NCBI RefSeq assembly: GCF_001420605.1
Contig: NZ_LJIZ01000030.1
Location: 1 to 64,000 of the forward strand
Origin: Bacillus sp. FJAT-25509
GTDB taxonomy: Bacteria > Bacillota > Bacilli > Bacillales > Bacillaceae_G
DNA: 64,000 nucleotides
Direction of reading: 5' to 3'
Of this stretch, positions 23,554 through 32,338 are shown one piece after another. A program made the position numbers and the translations under genes. Within the stretch, counting starts at the first letter, position 1, and every line of letters begins with the position of its first letter. A model generated the notes under the pieces. It was not told the DNA's origin and searched no databases. It saw only the letters and a program-made list of their open reading frames with translations.

Positions 23554-23645
23554 TAAAATACTCCTTTTCAGTCGTTTTTTGGATTCGATCATTTTCTGCT
23601 TTTAATGTCCATTGGAAGAATTAGGAAAAGCTTGAACATTAGAGA

Positions 23646-23675
23646 AAATGAGAAGCGAATAGTCGCTTCTCATTT
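23646..23675 (-). terminator. Terminator of kamA-yokU
   Basis: AAATGAGAAGCGA and TCGCTTCTCATTT form a 13-bp perfect stem with a 4-nt loop. ATTTTCTCT follows on the minus strand. Confidence 0.88.
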
Positions 23676-23676
23676 C

Positions 23677-23958
23677 TTATTTGGAAAAATCAAAGTAATT
23701 CCTCTTTAATAATCTTTGCTGCTGGATCAACTCATTATATGAAGTTGTTTTACCAAGCAGCTTTGTGTCGATTAAGTATAATTGCTCCTCAATTGCACCA
23801 ACAGTATCATCTGTTTGATATGTTATTTTACAATCTAAGCAAAGGATACATGGAGTTTCTTTAATCTCAATTGCTTTCGTACCATCAGGAAGTTCCCAGT
23901 AGACCGTATTTGTTGATTCAACTATGTTAGCTGATTCACACCACTGACATTTCATCAT
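23677..23958 (-). CDS. yokU: YokU-family zinc-finger-like protein
   Basis: A 93-aa protein with two CxxC pairs, CQWC near residue 4 and CILC..C near residue 36, typical of a small zinc-binding domain like the N-terminal half of MqsA. Members of this family commonly sit beside kamA in Bacillus. The start overlaps the kamA stop by 4 nt, so the two are translationally coupled. The function is unknown; a role in metal supply, maturation or regulation of the aminomutase is possible. Confidence 0.8.
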   Translation of the reverse strand: MMKCQWCESANIVESTNTVYWELPDGTKAIEIKETPCILCLDCKITYQTDDTVGAIEEQLYLIDTKLLGKTTSYNELIQQQRLLKRNYFDFSK

Positions 23959-25385
23959 TCAGCGTCTCCTTGCGCACTTCCTACTAGCTTTTCACTAACT
24001 TGGATTTTTGTAAGCTGTGCTTGGAATTTCTTTTCTTTTAATTCGTCACGTTTATCGCGCTTATCTTTCAAAGAAGCATGCTCTGGGTTTGTTGCATATG
24101 TTTTACGTACTTCCATACGTTGTAAACCTTCTGGTACAAGATTGAATTTTGTTTCATTCATTAATCCCGCGATTCCTGCATTAGAACGCTTTTCGTCCAT
24201 ATTAGGATAAATTTCTTTAAAGTATGCTTCTGCTCTACCTGGTACGTAATTTTGTGGTTCTGGATAAGTAGTAATTACACCTTCAAAGTTACGAAGAACA
24301 ACTTTATCAGCACTTTGAGAAATTAAGTAATTTGGTTGAAGAGAAATTTTTCCTCCGCCACCCGGTGCGTCTACTACAAATGTTGGTACTGCATATCCAG
24401 AAGTATGGCCACGTAATCCTTCCATAATTTCTAAACCTTTTGAAACAGGCGCACGGAAGTGTCCAATTCCTTCTGATAAATCACATTGATAAATATAATA
24501 TGGACGAACACGAATTTTAACTAAATCATGCATTAGCTTTTTCATAATTGGTACACTGTCGTTAATTCCAGCTAAGATTACGGCTTGGTTTCCTAACGGT
24601 ACACCAGCATTTGCAAGCATTTCACAAGCTCGTTTTGATTCCTCTGTAATTTCAATTGAAGTATTAAAGTGAGTATTTAACCAAACTGGATGATATTTCT
24701 TTAAGATATTACAAAGATTTTCAGTAATTCGTTGTGGGAACACTACAGGTGCCCTTGTACCAATACGGATAATTTCCACATGTGGAATTTCACGTAAATT
24801 TTTTAAAATATACTCTAAAATATTATCGTTAATTAAAAGACCGTCTCCACCTGAAATAAGTACATCACGCACTTGAGGATTTTTGCTAATGTAGTTAATA
24901 GCAGCATCAAGTTGTTTCTTTGGCACTCCCATTCCAATTTGTCCTGAGAAGCGACGTCTAGTACAATAACGACAGTACATTGAGCATTGATTTGTTACTA
25001 AAAATAGTACACGATCTGGATAACGATGTGTTAAACCTGGAACAGGAGAATCTTCATCCTCATGAAGAGGGTCCTCTAAATCATACTTAGTTTTATGGAT
25101 CTCCGCAGAGATTGGTACTGATTGCATACGAACTGGACAACGTGGGTCATCCGGATTCATTAACGATGCATAATATGGGGTAATGTTTAGTGGAATTGTT
25201 TTTGTCGCAATTCGTACCCCATCTTCTTCGTCTGGCGTGAGGTTGATAATTTGCTTTAACTCATCCAGTGATTTGATGGTGTTTGTAAGTTGCCAAACCC
25301 AATCATTCCATTGTTCTTCTGTTACATCTTTCCACAACTCAACTTCTTTCCAATGTCTTTTAGGTGCATAGACTGCATTTACCAT
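23955..25385 (-). CDS. kamA: L-lysine 2,3-aminomutase
   Basis: A 476-aa radical-SAM enzyme. The iron-sulfur motif CSMYCRYC uses Cys134, Cys138 and Cys141, and the PLP lysine is in DAPGGGGKISLQ (Lys346). The reaction is L-lysine to L-beta-lysine. ATG 25385 is chosen, with AAAGGGGATGTAAGT upstream, giving a length close to B. subtilis KamA (471 aa). The longer frame to 25469 passes through the sigma-54 promoter and cannot be translated from that transcript. It lies next to the beta-lysine acetyltransferase gene and lysP. Confidence 0.95.
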   Translation of the reverse strand: MVNAVYAPKRHWKEVELWKDVTEEQWNDWVWQLTNTIKSLDELKQIINLTPDEEDGVRIATKTIPLNITPYYASLMNPDDPRCPVRMQSVPISAEIHKTKYDLEDPLHEDEDSPVPGLTHRYPDRVLFLVTNQCSMYCRYCTRRRFSGQIGMGVPKKQLDAAINYISKNPQVRDVLISGGDGLLINDNILEYILKNLREIPHVEIIRIGTRAPVVFPQRITENLCNILKKYHPVWLNTHFNTSIEITEESKRACEMLANAGVPLGNQAVILAGINDSVPIMKKLMHDLVKIRVRPYYIYQCDLSEGIGHFRAPVSKGLEIMEGLRGHTSGYAVPTFVVDAPGGGGKISLQPNYLISQSADKVVLRNFEGVITTYPEPQNYVPGRAEAYFKEIYPNMDEKRSNAGIAGLMNETKFNLVPEGLQRMEVRKTYATNPEHASLKDKRDKRDELKEKKFQAQLTKIQVSEKLVGSAQGDAE

Positions 25386-25421
25386 ACTTACATCCCCTTT
25401 CAAACTGTTTGTTTTAATATA

Positions 25422-25440
25422 AAGCAAGAGTCGTGCCAAA
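25422..25440 (-). promoter_or_regulatory. Sigma-54 promoter of kamA
   Basis: Minus-strand TTTGGCACGACTCTTGCTT, with GG (25437-25436) and GC (25425-25424) 10 nt apart. The gene immediately upstream encodes a sigma-54 activator. The TTATTCAA dyads of region 1 are not seen near it, so it is probably served by that neighbour. Confidence 0.93.
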
Positions 25441-25562
25441 AATTTACAATTATTTAATAAAAACGCCACAAATATAGAAAATTCAAACTATTCAGCCTGT
25501 TATTTTATTTTTTAAAGTTACAATCTTAAGTTTTGATCGATCTATAATGAAGCTATAATTAT

Positions 25563-25584
25563 AAAACCGCCTAAAATTAGGCGG
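25563..25584 (-). terminator. Terminator of the yod operon/activator gene
   Basis: CCGCCTAA (25567-25574) pairs with TTAGGCGG (25577-25584), followed by TTTTAT on the minus strand. It isolates kamA from upstream transcription. Confidence 0.85.
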
Positions 25585-25639
25585 CTTGGCTATTGTATGA
25601 AGTGCAAAAACTAGATTTTTTAGAGGATTAAAAAGTAGT

Positions 25640-27028
25640 TTATACTACGATATTTAACTTTTGAATCTTATATTGAAGAGTTTGCCTTGGTATTTCAAGT
25701 AGCGCTGCAGCCTGCTGAATATTAGAATTCGTTTGTAGCAATGCTTGTTTAATAAGTGAAATTTCCATTTCCTGCATTGCAGTACGTAAAGGCTGAACTC
25801 CTTTTGTTTCAGTGCTTTTCTTAATTTGTTGTAGTTGAATCGGAAGATGTTTAACTGTAAGGGTATGCCCTTCTGCCATAATCATAGCATGTTCAATCGT
25901 ATGCTTTAGTTCTCGGACATTTCCAGGCCAATTATATTGGTGGAATAACTCAAATACAGTATGCTCTACATTTCGAATATTCTTTGAGAAACGTTCATTA
26001 AATTGTTCAACAAAATGAGACGTGAGTAACTCGATATCATAATTCCTTTCTCTTAACGGTGGTATGAACAAAGAAAACACATTTAAACGATAATATAAAT
26101 CCGGTCGCATGATACCGTTCTGAACGCAATCTAAAGGTGATTCATTAATTGCAGCGATTACCCTTACATTCACTTTACGGGTCTTTTGATCACCTATCCG
26201 GCGAACAACTCCATCCTCTAATACTCTTAGTAGCTTTGCTTGGAGCTCTAATGGCATCGAATTTAACTCATCTAAAAACAAGCTTCCACCATCAGCAAGT
26301 TCAAATAAACCTGCTCGATCGATTGCTCCCGTATAACTACCTTTTGTCGTACCAAATAATATACTTTCCAGTAATGATTCCGGTAAAGCAGCACAGTTTT
26401 GAGCAATAAAAGGGCCTTCACTTCTATTTGAACTATGGTGAATTGACTGTACAAAAAGTTCTTTTCCAGTTCCAGTTTCACCAACTACCAGTACTGCGGA
26501 GCCTGCATTTGCTACCTTCTCAACCTGATTTTTAACAGCTAATAAAGCAGGATCATCCGTTAATATATCTGATATCGTATATGAATAAATTTGTTTAGTT
26601 TTGCCTTGTTTAACTTGTGGTTTAATTCTCGCTTGTAAGTCTAAAACCTTCTCGCCAAGTGTTTTAATAGTTGAATAATCCTTTGCAATTTCAACAGCAC
26701 CAATCAGTTGATCATCCAAAATGATTGGGATTGTCGTGTTAACTGTATCAATGAATTGACCTTTAATATTTTCATAGCGTTGAGGCTGTTGAATAATCGA
26801 TTTCCTTGTTTCTAGTACTGTGAGTAAGGTACTTGTTTCTTTCGTTAAAGAAGGGAAAGCTTCTAGTACATGCTTTCCCAGAACTTCTTCAACAGAAACA
26901 CCGTCATGGTCAGCCGCAACTTGATTATAAAATATAGTCATTCCATTTTTGTCGACTGCGTGAATTGCTTCATCGATACTATTTAATATGGCACTAATCA
27001 TTTGATTAGTTGGAATTGTTGCGTTCAT
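25640..27028 (-). CDS. Sigma-54-dependent activator, RocR-like
   Basis: A 462-aa enhancer-binding protein, close in length to RocR (461 aa). A single PAS domain covers about 1-115. The AAA+ domain has Walker A GETGTGKE and the loop GSYTGA in place of GAFTGA, a variant seen in the RocR branch. The C-terminal Fis-type helix-turn-helix reads [23 protein letters not shown] 27028 is chosen behind GGAAGGATGG; the 33 codons upstream look unconserved. The position between yodP and kamA, plus the kamA sigma-54 promoter, makes lysine or a catabolite its likely signal. Confidence 0.88.
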   Translation of the reverse strand: MNATIPTNQMISAILNSIDEAIHAVDKNGMTIFYNQVAADHDGVSVEEVLGKHVLEAFPSLTKETSTLLTVLETRKSIIQQPQRYENIKGQFIDTVNTTIPIILDDQLIGAVEIAKDYSTIKTLGEKVLDLQARIKPQVKQGKTKQIYSYTISDILTDDPALLAVKNQVEKVANAGSAVLVVGETGTGKELFVQSIHHSSNRSEGPFIAQNCAALPESLLESILFGTTKGSYTGAIDRAGLFELADGGSLFLDELNSMPLELQAKLLRVLEDGVVRRIGDQKTRKVNVRVIAAINESPLDCVQNGIMRPDLYYRLNVFSLFIPPLRERNYDIELLTSHFVEQFNERFSKNIRNVEHTVFELFHQYNWPGNVRELKHTIEHAMIMAEGHTLTVKHLPIQLQQIKKSTETKGVQPLRTAMQEMEISLIKQALLQTNSNIQQAAALLEIPRQTLQYKIQKLNIVV

Positions 27029-27046
27029 TTCATAACCATCCTTCCA

Positions 27047-27086
27047 CTGCCGAAAACTTGGCAATTTGACGCTCATTTTTCGGCAG
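27047..27086 (-). other. 10-bp inverted repeat ahead of the RocR-like gene
   Basis: CTGCCGAAAA (27047-27056) and TTTTCGGCAG (27077-27086) flank 20 nt between the yodP stop and the regulator start. It is too widely spaced for a good terminator and has no U-run. An operator or RNA structure is possible. Confidence 0.4.
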
Positions 27087-27093
27087 TTTGACA

Positions 27094-27957
27094 TTAAAAG
27101 ACTACTTTTGAAAGATCCTTCACCCATACATTCATATCTTCTAATTTATCAAAGATATAGCAGTTGTTTGTCATTCTTCCAGTATACTTATAACCTAATT
27201 GATGAAAGGCTGCGTTCATTCCATATGATAATGCTCGCGCGATCGTATAAGAGCAATAAACTGATTGGCTTCCTAAATCCTGTTCTAACTTCTTCATTAG
27301 CTCCTTCATCAATCCATGCTTACGATGCTCTTCAAGGGTTGCACAATTTGTTAACTCAGCATTTCTTTGACTGAAGTCCACTTCAGCAGATGCTGCACTT
27401 ACAATATTTCCATCTTTCTCATAAACCCAATAAATAGTCCCTTCATCCATCGTTTTTTCAACATAAGCGGATTCATTTAAAGGTGTAGGGTATACCTTAA
27501 AAACTTGGCCATATAATTTAGCAAGTTTATTTGAGTCATTTTTTTCAGCTCTTCGTAAAACATAACCGTCAGGAATTACTTTTTCTTTTGACCTGTCACT
27601 CTTTAAAACCGCATCTAAAATATCATCTCCAGCAGTCCAATAAAGACTATTTCTTCTATCCTGGCTAGCATATTTCGTAACAAAAAAGCCATCACTACCT
27701 TGAAAATAGCCTTTCAGTGCAGATTCAATCATATATCCTGATTGTAAGAAGGCATATAAATGTTCACTTCTTGCTTTAATAATTAGCTTAGTAAATTTAT
27801 TTTCTTTTGCTAGTTTTTCTATTCTCTCGATTAGTAGTGATACATTTCCTAAGTAAAAATCAACCCGAATTCGTTCATTAAAATAATCTAAAGCACCTTC
27901 AAAATAATAATTTTCTTGTTGAACTTTAATTGATTCATAATACTTTTTCGTTTTCAT
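27094..27957 (-). CDS. ablB: Beta-lysine N6-acetyltransferase (YodP/AblB)
   Basis: A 287-aa two-part protein. An N-terminal domain of about 130 residues precedes a GNAT fold (about 135-275) with the acetyl-CoA region LEEHRKHGLMKELMKKLEQDLG. AblB enzymes acetylate the epsilon-amino group of beta-lysine. In B. subtilis the homologue yodP lies next to kamA. ATG 27957 is chosen because of GGTGAGGGAG upstream; it overlaps the end of yodQ by 23 nt. In methanogens the product is an osmolyte. Here the CoA-transferase and aminotransferase neighbours argue for catabolism. Confidence 0.87.
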   Translation of the reverse strand: MKTKKYYESIKVQQENYYFEGALDYFNERIRVDFYLGNVSLLIERIEKLAKENKFTKLIIKARSEHLYAFLQSGYMIESALKGYFQGSDGFFVTKYASQDRRNSLYWTAGDDILDAVLKSDRSKEKVIPDGYVLRRAEKNDSNKLAKLYGQVFKVYPTPLNESAYVEKTMDEGTIYWVYEKDGNIVSAASAEVDFSQRNAELTNCATLEEHRKHGLMKELMKKLEQDLGSQSVYCSYTIARALSYGMNAAFHQLGYKYTGRMTNNCYIFDKLEDMNVWVKDLSKVVF

Positions 27958-29248
27958 ATGCTCCCTCACCTTCATGTTGTTGGCCCTCAACTCCACACCA
28001 GTCAATTAATGTACAGGCAATGATTTCTGCTGCTAAAAACATTTGATCTAAATCAATAAATTCATCTGGGTAGTGAGCTACTTTTGTCTCCCCCGGTCCA
28101 AAAACAATCATCGGGATATTTAAAATTTGTGTAAATAATCCACCATCAGTACCCCATGGTGCAGCTTCAACTACTGGGTTTTGTTTCATTGTTTCAAGAT
28201 AGTTTCGTTGCAAAGTTTGCACTAATTCACTATCAGCTTCAATAGTACCTGGAACCCATCTTGCTCCAAACCACTCTACTTCTACGGGATTTTCTACGAA
28301 CCAATCATCAAGATTTTTAATATGATCAATCCAATTCTCAAATTCAATTTTCGCATCTTCTAATCTTTCATTTGGTGCTACACCGAATCTTCCTTCTAAA
28401 GTTACTAGATCAGATACAGAAGATGGCCATGTTCCACCATGAATTGTCCCTATATTAATTGGAATCGGAATCGGTACTCCATCATATAACGGATCAACTA
28501 TTCGTTCATTTCGTAATTGCTCAAGTTTTTGGATTTGTTGAATGATAAGTACGCTTTTTTCGACAGCGCTTACACCTTCGTAACGAGTCCCCCCATGTGC
28601 TACCTTACCTTTTACCTTAAGACGGAACCACATTGATCCTTGTTGCTTAATGAAAAACTTCATATTTGTTGGTTCAGGGATAATAACACCATCAGCTGAA
28701 TATCCTCGCAATATTGTAGCAAGTGTACCCGCGCCACCACTTTCTTCCTCAATTACACTTTGAAAATAAACATTACCTTTTAGTGTAATTCCACTTCTTT
28801 TTATTGCTTCAATTGCTAAAATTAGTGCAACATTTCCGCCTTTCATATCAGTTGACCCACGTCCATAAAGCTTGTTATCTACTACTGTTGCACTGAAAGG
28901 AGGATAAGTCCATTGCTGAATATTTCCTTCTGGAACAACATCTATATGTCCATTTAAAATCATGGACTTTCCTTCGCCCGTTCCTTTAAGCGTAGCGACA
29001 ATATTAGGACTACCAGTAAAACTGTCTCTAGTTGAAATAAAATAAGGATGCTCTTTCATTTCTTTTAAATCTGGTTCCCATACGTCTAAGTCCAATTCAA
29101 GTTCTCTCAATTTTTCAAGGACAATTGCTTGTGCCTTACTCTCATTACCAGACACGCTATTTTCCATTACTAGCTGTTTAAGAAGATCAATTGTTTTTTC
29201 CTTATGATTGCTTATATAATCTTGAATAACTTTTTTATAATGACTCAT
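27935..29248 (-). CDS. yodQ: M20-family deacylase YodQ
   Basis: A 437-aa ArgE/DapE/ACY1-type metallohydrolase. Visible signatures are NGHIDVVPEG (first metal ligand), GRGSTDMKGGN (bridging Asp), the catalytic Glu pair in VIEEESGGAG and a late metal ligand in AHYPDE. In the proposed B. subtilis lysine route YodQ removes the acetyl group from a C4 intermediate after chain shortening. ATG 29248 has better RBS spacing (AAGGG) than GTG 29257. It is the fourth gene of the yod operon. Confidence 0.82.
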   Translation of the reverse strand: MSHYKKVIQDYISNHKEKTIDLLKQLVMENSVSGNESKAQAIVLEKLRELELDLDVWEPDLKEMKEHPYFISTRDSFTGSPNIVATLKGTGEGKSMILNGHIDVVPEGNIQQWTYPPFSATVVDNKLYGRGSTDMKGGNVALILAIEAIKRSGITLKGNVYFQSVIEEESGGAGTLATILRGYSADGVIIPEPTNMKFFIKQQGSMWFRLKVKGKVAHGGTRYEGVSAVEKSVLIIQQIQKLEQLRNERIVDPLYDGVPIPIPINIGTIHGGTWPSSVSDLVTLEGRFGVAPNERLEDAKIEFENWIDHIKNLDDWFVENPVEVEWFGARWVPGTIEADSELVQTLQRNYLETMKQNPVVEAAPWGTDGGLFTQILNIPMIVFGPGETKVAHYPDEFIDLDQMFLAAEIIACTLIDWCGVEGQQHEGEGAYENEKVL

Positions 29249-29263
29249 CCTCTTCACCCTTTT

Positions 29264-29926
29264 CTATATAAACATTTTTAAATCCGTACTAATTTCTAAT
29301 TTCGCACCAGTTTTTTCGATTACGTCCTCTACAGTATATGGACTCATTAGTTCTTTAAGCACTAAACTGTTGTTGACTACTTCAATAACAGCCATTTCCG
29401 TTATGATTAAATCTACACAAGATTTAGAAGTTAATGGCAAACTACATTCTTTCACAATTTTTGGATTCCCAGCTTTATCGGTATGATTCATAACGACAAT
29501 AACTCTTTTAGCTTTTTGAGCTAAATCCATCGCTCCACCTATTCCTGGTACGCGCTTTCCAGGTACAATCCAGTTTGCTAAATCCCCTTTTTCACTAACT
29601 TGTAATGCCCCTAAAACCGTTAAATCTAGTAAACCTCTTCGTATAATGCCAAAAGCAGTAGCACTATCAAAATAGCTAGCACCTTTTAAAACAGTAATCG
29701 GGAAACCACCTGCATTACATAAATTTTCATCTTCTTTTCCTTTTTCGGGACTTGGTCCAATTCCCATAACGCCATTTTCCGCATGGAACATAACATGTAC
29801 ATCTTCCGGTAAGTAATCTGGAACAATGGATGGAATTCCAATCCCTAAATTTACGATCATTCCGTTTTTTATTTCCTTAGCAGCTCGCATTGCAATTTTT
29901 TGACGAAAGTCTATTCCCATGCCCAT
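29264..29926 (-). CDS. yodR: Acyl-CoA:acetate/3-oxoacid CoA-transferase beta subunit YodR
   Basis: A 220-aa family I CoA-transferase beta subunit. The catalytic glutamate is in FHAENGVMGIG, and the GGAMDLAQKAKRVIVVMNHTDKAG block is typical. It pairs with YodS to activate the acetylated beta-amino acid or a downstream acid with CoA. The gene overlaps yodS by 16 nt, which fits a heteromeric complex. Confidence 0.88.
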   Translation of the reverse strand: MGMGIDFRQKIAMRAAKEIKNGMIVNLGIGIPSIVPDYLPEDVHVMFHAENGVMGIGPSPEKGKEDENLCNAGGFPITVLKGASYFDSATAFGIIRRGLLDLTVLGALQVSEKGDLANWIVPGKRVPGIGGAMDLAQKAKRVIVVMNHTDKAGNPKIVKECSLPLTSKSCVDLIITEMAVIEVVNNSLVLKELMSPYTVEDVIEKTGAKLEISTDLKMFI

Positions 29927-30609
29927 TTCCAGTTCACTCCTTCTGATGAAATTATGTAATCAACAAACACACCTGGAGTTACGATTTCCTCAGGATTCAA
30001 CGATCCAAGTGGAACTATTTCTTCCGCTTCTACAATCGTAATATCTCCTGCCATAGCCATATGTGGATTCATATTTCTTGCACTCTTATCAAAAACCAAA
30101 TTTCCAAATGGATCAGCTTTCTTTGCAAAAATAATACTGACTTCTGCTTTAAGAGCTTCTTCAACTAGATATTGTCTACCTTTTACAGATACCTTCTCTT
30201 TACCGTCTTCTGCCATACTATCAAGTCCTACATCTACTAATACTCCTCCAAGCCCCATTCCTCCAGCTCGGATACGCTCTGCTAAAGTACCTTGCGGAGA
30301 AAATTCTACTTTAAGCTTACCTTCCGTCATTAATTTTCCTGCAAACGGATTCGATCCTATATGGGATGTCACAATTGACTTGATTCTTTCATTCCTTACC
30401 ATTCTTCCGATGCCAATGTCCGGAAATCCAGTATCATTGCAAATCAAGTGAAGATCCTTAACTCCACTTTCAAATAATGTTTGAAGTAAGGTTGGTGGCG
30501 AACCGACTCCTCCAAATCCTCCAACCATTAGTGTCATGTCGTCATGAAAAAATTGAAGAATTTGTTCCACTGTTGCTATTTTTTTATACGTATTTCCAAC
30601 TAAATTCAT
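29911..30609 (-). CDS. yodS: CoA-transferase alpha subunit YodS
   Basis: A 232-aa family I CoA-transferase alpha subunit. The glycine-rich CoA-binding motif reads GGFGGVGSPP instead of the common GGFGLCGIP. The later block VKGRQYLVEEALKAEVSIIFAKKADPFGNLVF is characteristic. It overlaps yodT by 4 nt and yodR by 16 nt, so the three are translationally coupled. Confidence 0.88.
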   Translation of the reverse strand: MNLVGNTYKKIATVEQILQFFHDDMTLMVGGFGGVGSPPTLLQTLFESGVKDLHLICNDTGFPDIGIGRMVRNERIKSIVTSHIGSNPFAGKLMTEGKLKVEFSPQGTLAERIRAGGMGLGGVLVDVGLDSMAEDGKEKVSVKGRQYLVEEALKAEVSIIFAKKADPFGNLVFDKSARNMNPHMAMAGDITIVEAEEIVPLGSLNPEEIVTPGVFVDYIISSEGVNWKWAWE

Positions 30610-31940
30610 ACGATTTCCCCCTCAGCTGCATAGATTAGTTGAGATTGTTCCATTTCCAATTCTTTTAAACTCTCTGTAAGAATTTGAAGCAATTCATCCA
30701 GTTCTTCATAAGTAATCGTTAAAGGTGGTGCAATCATGAAAGCCGAATCTTCTTTTCCGTTTTTTCCAGCAACGGAAGGATATAAAAGTAACCCCTTACA
30801 CATTACTTTTTGAATAAAGGAACTTGATTTTATATCTTGAATAAATTCAATGCCGATTAACAAACCTTTTCCTCTAACATCTCCTATGAATGAAAACTTC
30901 TCCTTTAAACCTTGGAGTTTATTCATCAGATAATTACCTTTTTCTTCTGCGGCCTGTACTAAATTATGTTTCTCAACATATTCAATAACGGCCAATGAAA
31001 CAGCAGCTGATAGTGGGTTAGCACTAAAAGTATGTCCACTCATTACAACCTTTGAACCTTGCATAATTGGTTCAATAACTCGATCGCTAGCAATCGTTGC
31101 AGCCATTGGTGTATAACCAGATGTTAATCCTTTTCCAAGCGTAACGATATCAGGTTGAACACCCCAATGCTCCATTGCAAACATTTTTCCAGTACGTCCA
31201 AGGCCAGTCATAACCTCATCGGAAATCAGCAAAATATCGTACTTTTCACAAATAGCTTTAATTCTTTGGTAATAACCTTTAGATGGTACAATCGCACCAC
31301 CTGCAGCACCGATAATTGGTTCAGCAATAAATGCTGCAATATGTTCAGGGCCAATTCGATCAATGGCTGTTTCTAATTCAGATGCACACGCTAAATCACA
31401 GGATGGGTGCTCTAAGTTAAAAGGACAACGATAACAATACGGTGGTGAAACTGAAGGGTACTCTTCCAAGATTGGTACAAATCGTTGGCGACGTAAAGGG
31501 TGACCCGACATAGATAATGCGCCAATTGTTATACCATGGTAGCTCATCCAGCGTGAGAGGATTTTATTTTTCCCCTTCATTCCCTTTTCTTGGTAATGCT
31601 GTATCGCTAGTTTCATAGCAGTTTCTGTTGCTTCAGTACCACTATTAACAAAGAACGTCCAGTTTAAATCACCTTGAGTGATTTCACTCAGCTTCTTTGC
31701 TAGCTTCTCAGCAGGTTCACTAGTAAACTGTGAACGATAAACAAAAGATACTTGTTTTGCTTGTTCAGTCATTACATCAATGATTTCTTCAACACCATGA
31801 CCAATTCCTACAGTAATTGCACCAGATGAACCATCAATATACCGATTACCATCTTTATCAAATAGGTAAACACCCTTTCCATGAGAAATCATAGGGTAAT
31901 ACTGTCCAAGTAATGGTTTAATTAAATAATCTCTTTCCAT
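30606..31940 (-). CDS. yodT: Class III aminotransferase YodT
   Basis: A 444-aa PLP aminotransferase: NSGTEATETAMKLA motif, ISDEVMTGLGRTG aspartate and Schiff-base lysine in VTLGKGLTSGY. It resembles omega-amino acid and beta-aminoacyl-CoA transaminases. In the proposed pathway it removes the beta-amino group from an N-acetyl-beta-lysyl-CoA. ATG 31940 follows GGAAGGGTGGGG. It is the first gene of the operon. No clear sigma-54 site lies upstream; the B. subtilis operon is sporulation-controlled (SigE), but I could not identify a convincing SigE box here. Confidence 0.85.
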   Translation of the reverse strand: MERDYLIKPLLGQYYPMISHGKGVYLFDKDGNRYIDGSSGAITVGIGHGVEEIIDVMTEQAKQVSFVYRSQFTSEPAEKLAKKLSEITQGDLNWTFFVNSGTEATETAMKLAIQHYQEKGMKGKNKILSRWMSYHGITIGALSMSGHPLRRQRFVPILEEYPSVSPPYCYRCPFNLEHPSCDLACASELETAIDRIGPEHIAAFIAEPIIGAAGGAIVPSKGYYQRIKAICEKYDILLISDEVMTGLGRTGKMFAMEHWGVQPDIVTLGKGLTSGYTPMAATIASDRVIEPIMQGSKVVMSGHTFSANPLSAAVSLAVIEYVEKHNLVQAAEEKGNYLMNKLQGLKEKFSFIGDVRGKGLLIGIEFIQDIKSSSFIQKVMCKGLLLYPSVAGKNGKEDSAFMIAPPLTITYEELDELLQILTESLKELEMEQSQLIYAAEGEIV

Positions 31941-32338
31941 TTTTTATCCCCACCCTTCCTTATATAAAACGCAAAAAGCCACACTACTAAATATTGGAAA
32001 TTTAAATAGAGGGTATTTTTTAGTATTCTTGCTTTCTGACATACTTCCTTTTTATTTTTTTACACTTAACCCCTGTATTTAAAAATTTAATTAGTTATTT
32101 AACTTCACAACAATCTATTTGTACAAATAGTTGCCCGCCCCAATTGATAGCCATCTACATATCTATATAAAGAAAACTCGCCGACTGACGATCCTTTTAG
32201 GTGGAGTCAGAGGCGCAGTTGCACTTATACTTAACTCCAAAAATTGGCAAAAAAGTCGATTAAGATTCCCTGCTGCCAATTTATAATTTTTAACGTAAAA
32301 GAATATGTATCACAATCAGTTGGCGGTGAAGATTAAAA
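31941..32338. other. Divergent intergenic region between yodT and the cyclase gene
   Basis: About 400 bp, AT-rich. It contains a structured element at 32172-32282 and an RBS-like GGCGGTGA before the cyclase start. Promoters for either gene were not clear to me. No small ORF with an RBS was seen. Confidence 0.5.
32172..32282 (+). repeat. Structured intergenic element, copy B (two hairpins)
   Basis: Hairpin one: CGCCGACTGAC (32179 on) against GTCAGAGGCG (to 32215). Hairpin two: AAATTGGCA (32241-32249) against TGCCAATTT (32274-32282), followed by a T-rich tract. The 5' block GAAAACTCGC and the AGAGGCG core recur at 11541-11600. AGAGGCGCA also recalls the 5' end of the lysine riboswitch, but its other conserved blocks are absent. 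Confidence 0.4.

Noticed and set aside
25386-25469. Longer N-terminus for KamA
   Set aside because: It would start upstream of the sigma-54 promoter, lacks an RBS, and the 28 extra residues look unrelated to aminomutases.
31950-31985. Sigma-54 promoter for yodT (GTGTGGC..TTGCG)
   Set aside because: GG and GC are 6 nt apart instead of 10, so the site cannot be a -24/-12 promoter.
32205-32280. Lysine riboswitch ahead of the cyclase gene
   Set aside because: Only the AGAGGCGCA start resembles it; the later conserved blocks (AGTAA, GGGG..GCCGAAG) are missing and the downstream gene is not lysine-related.
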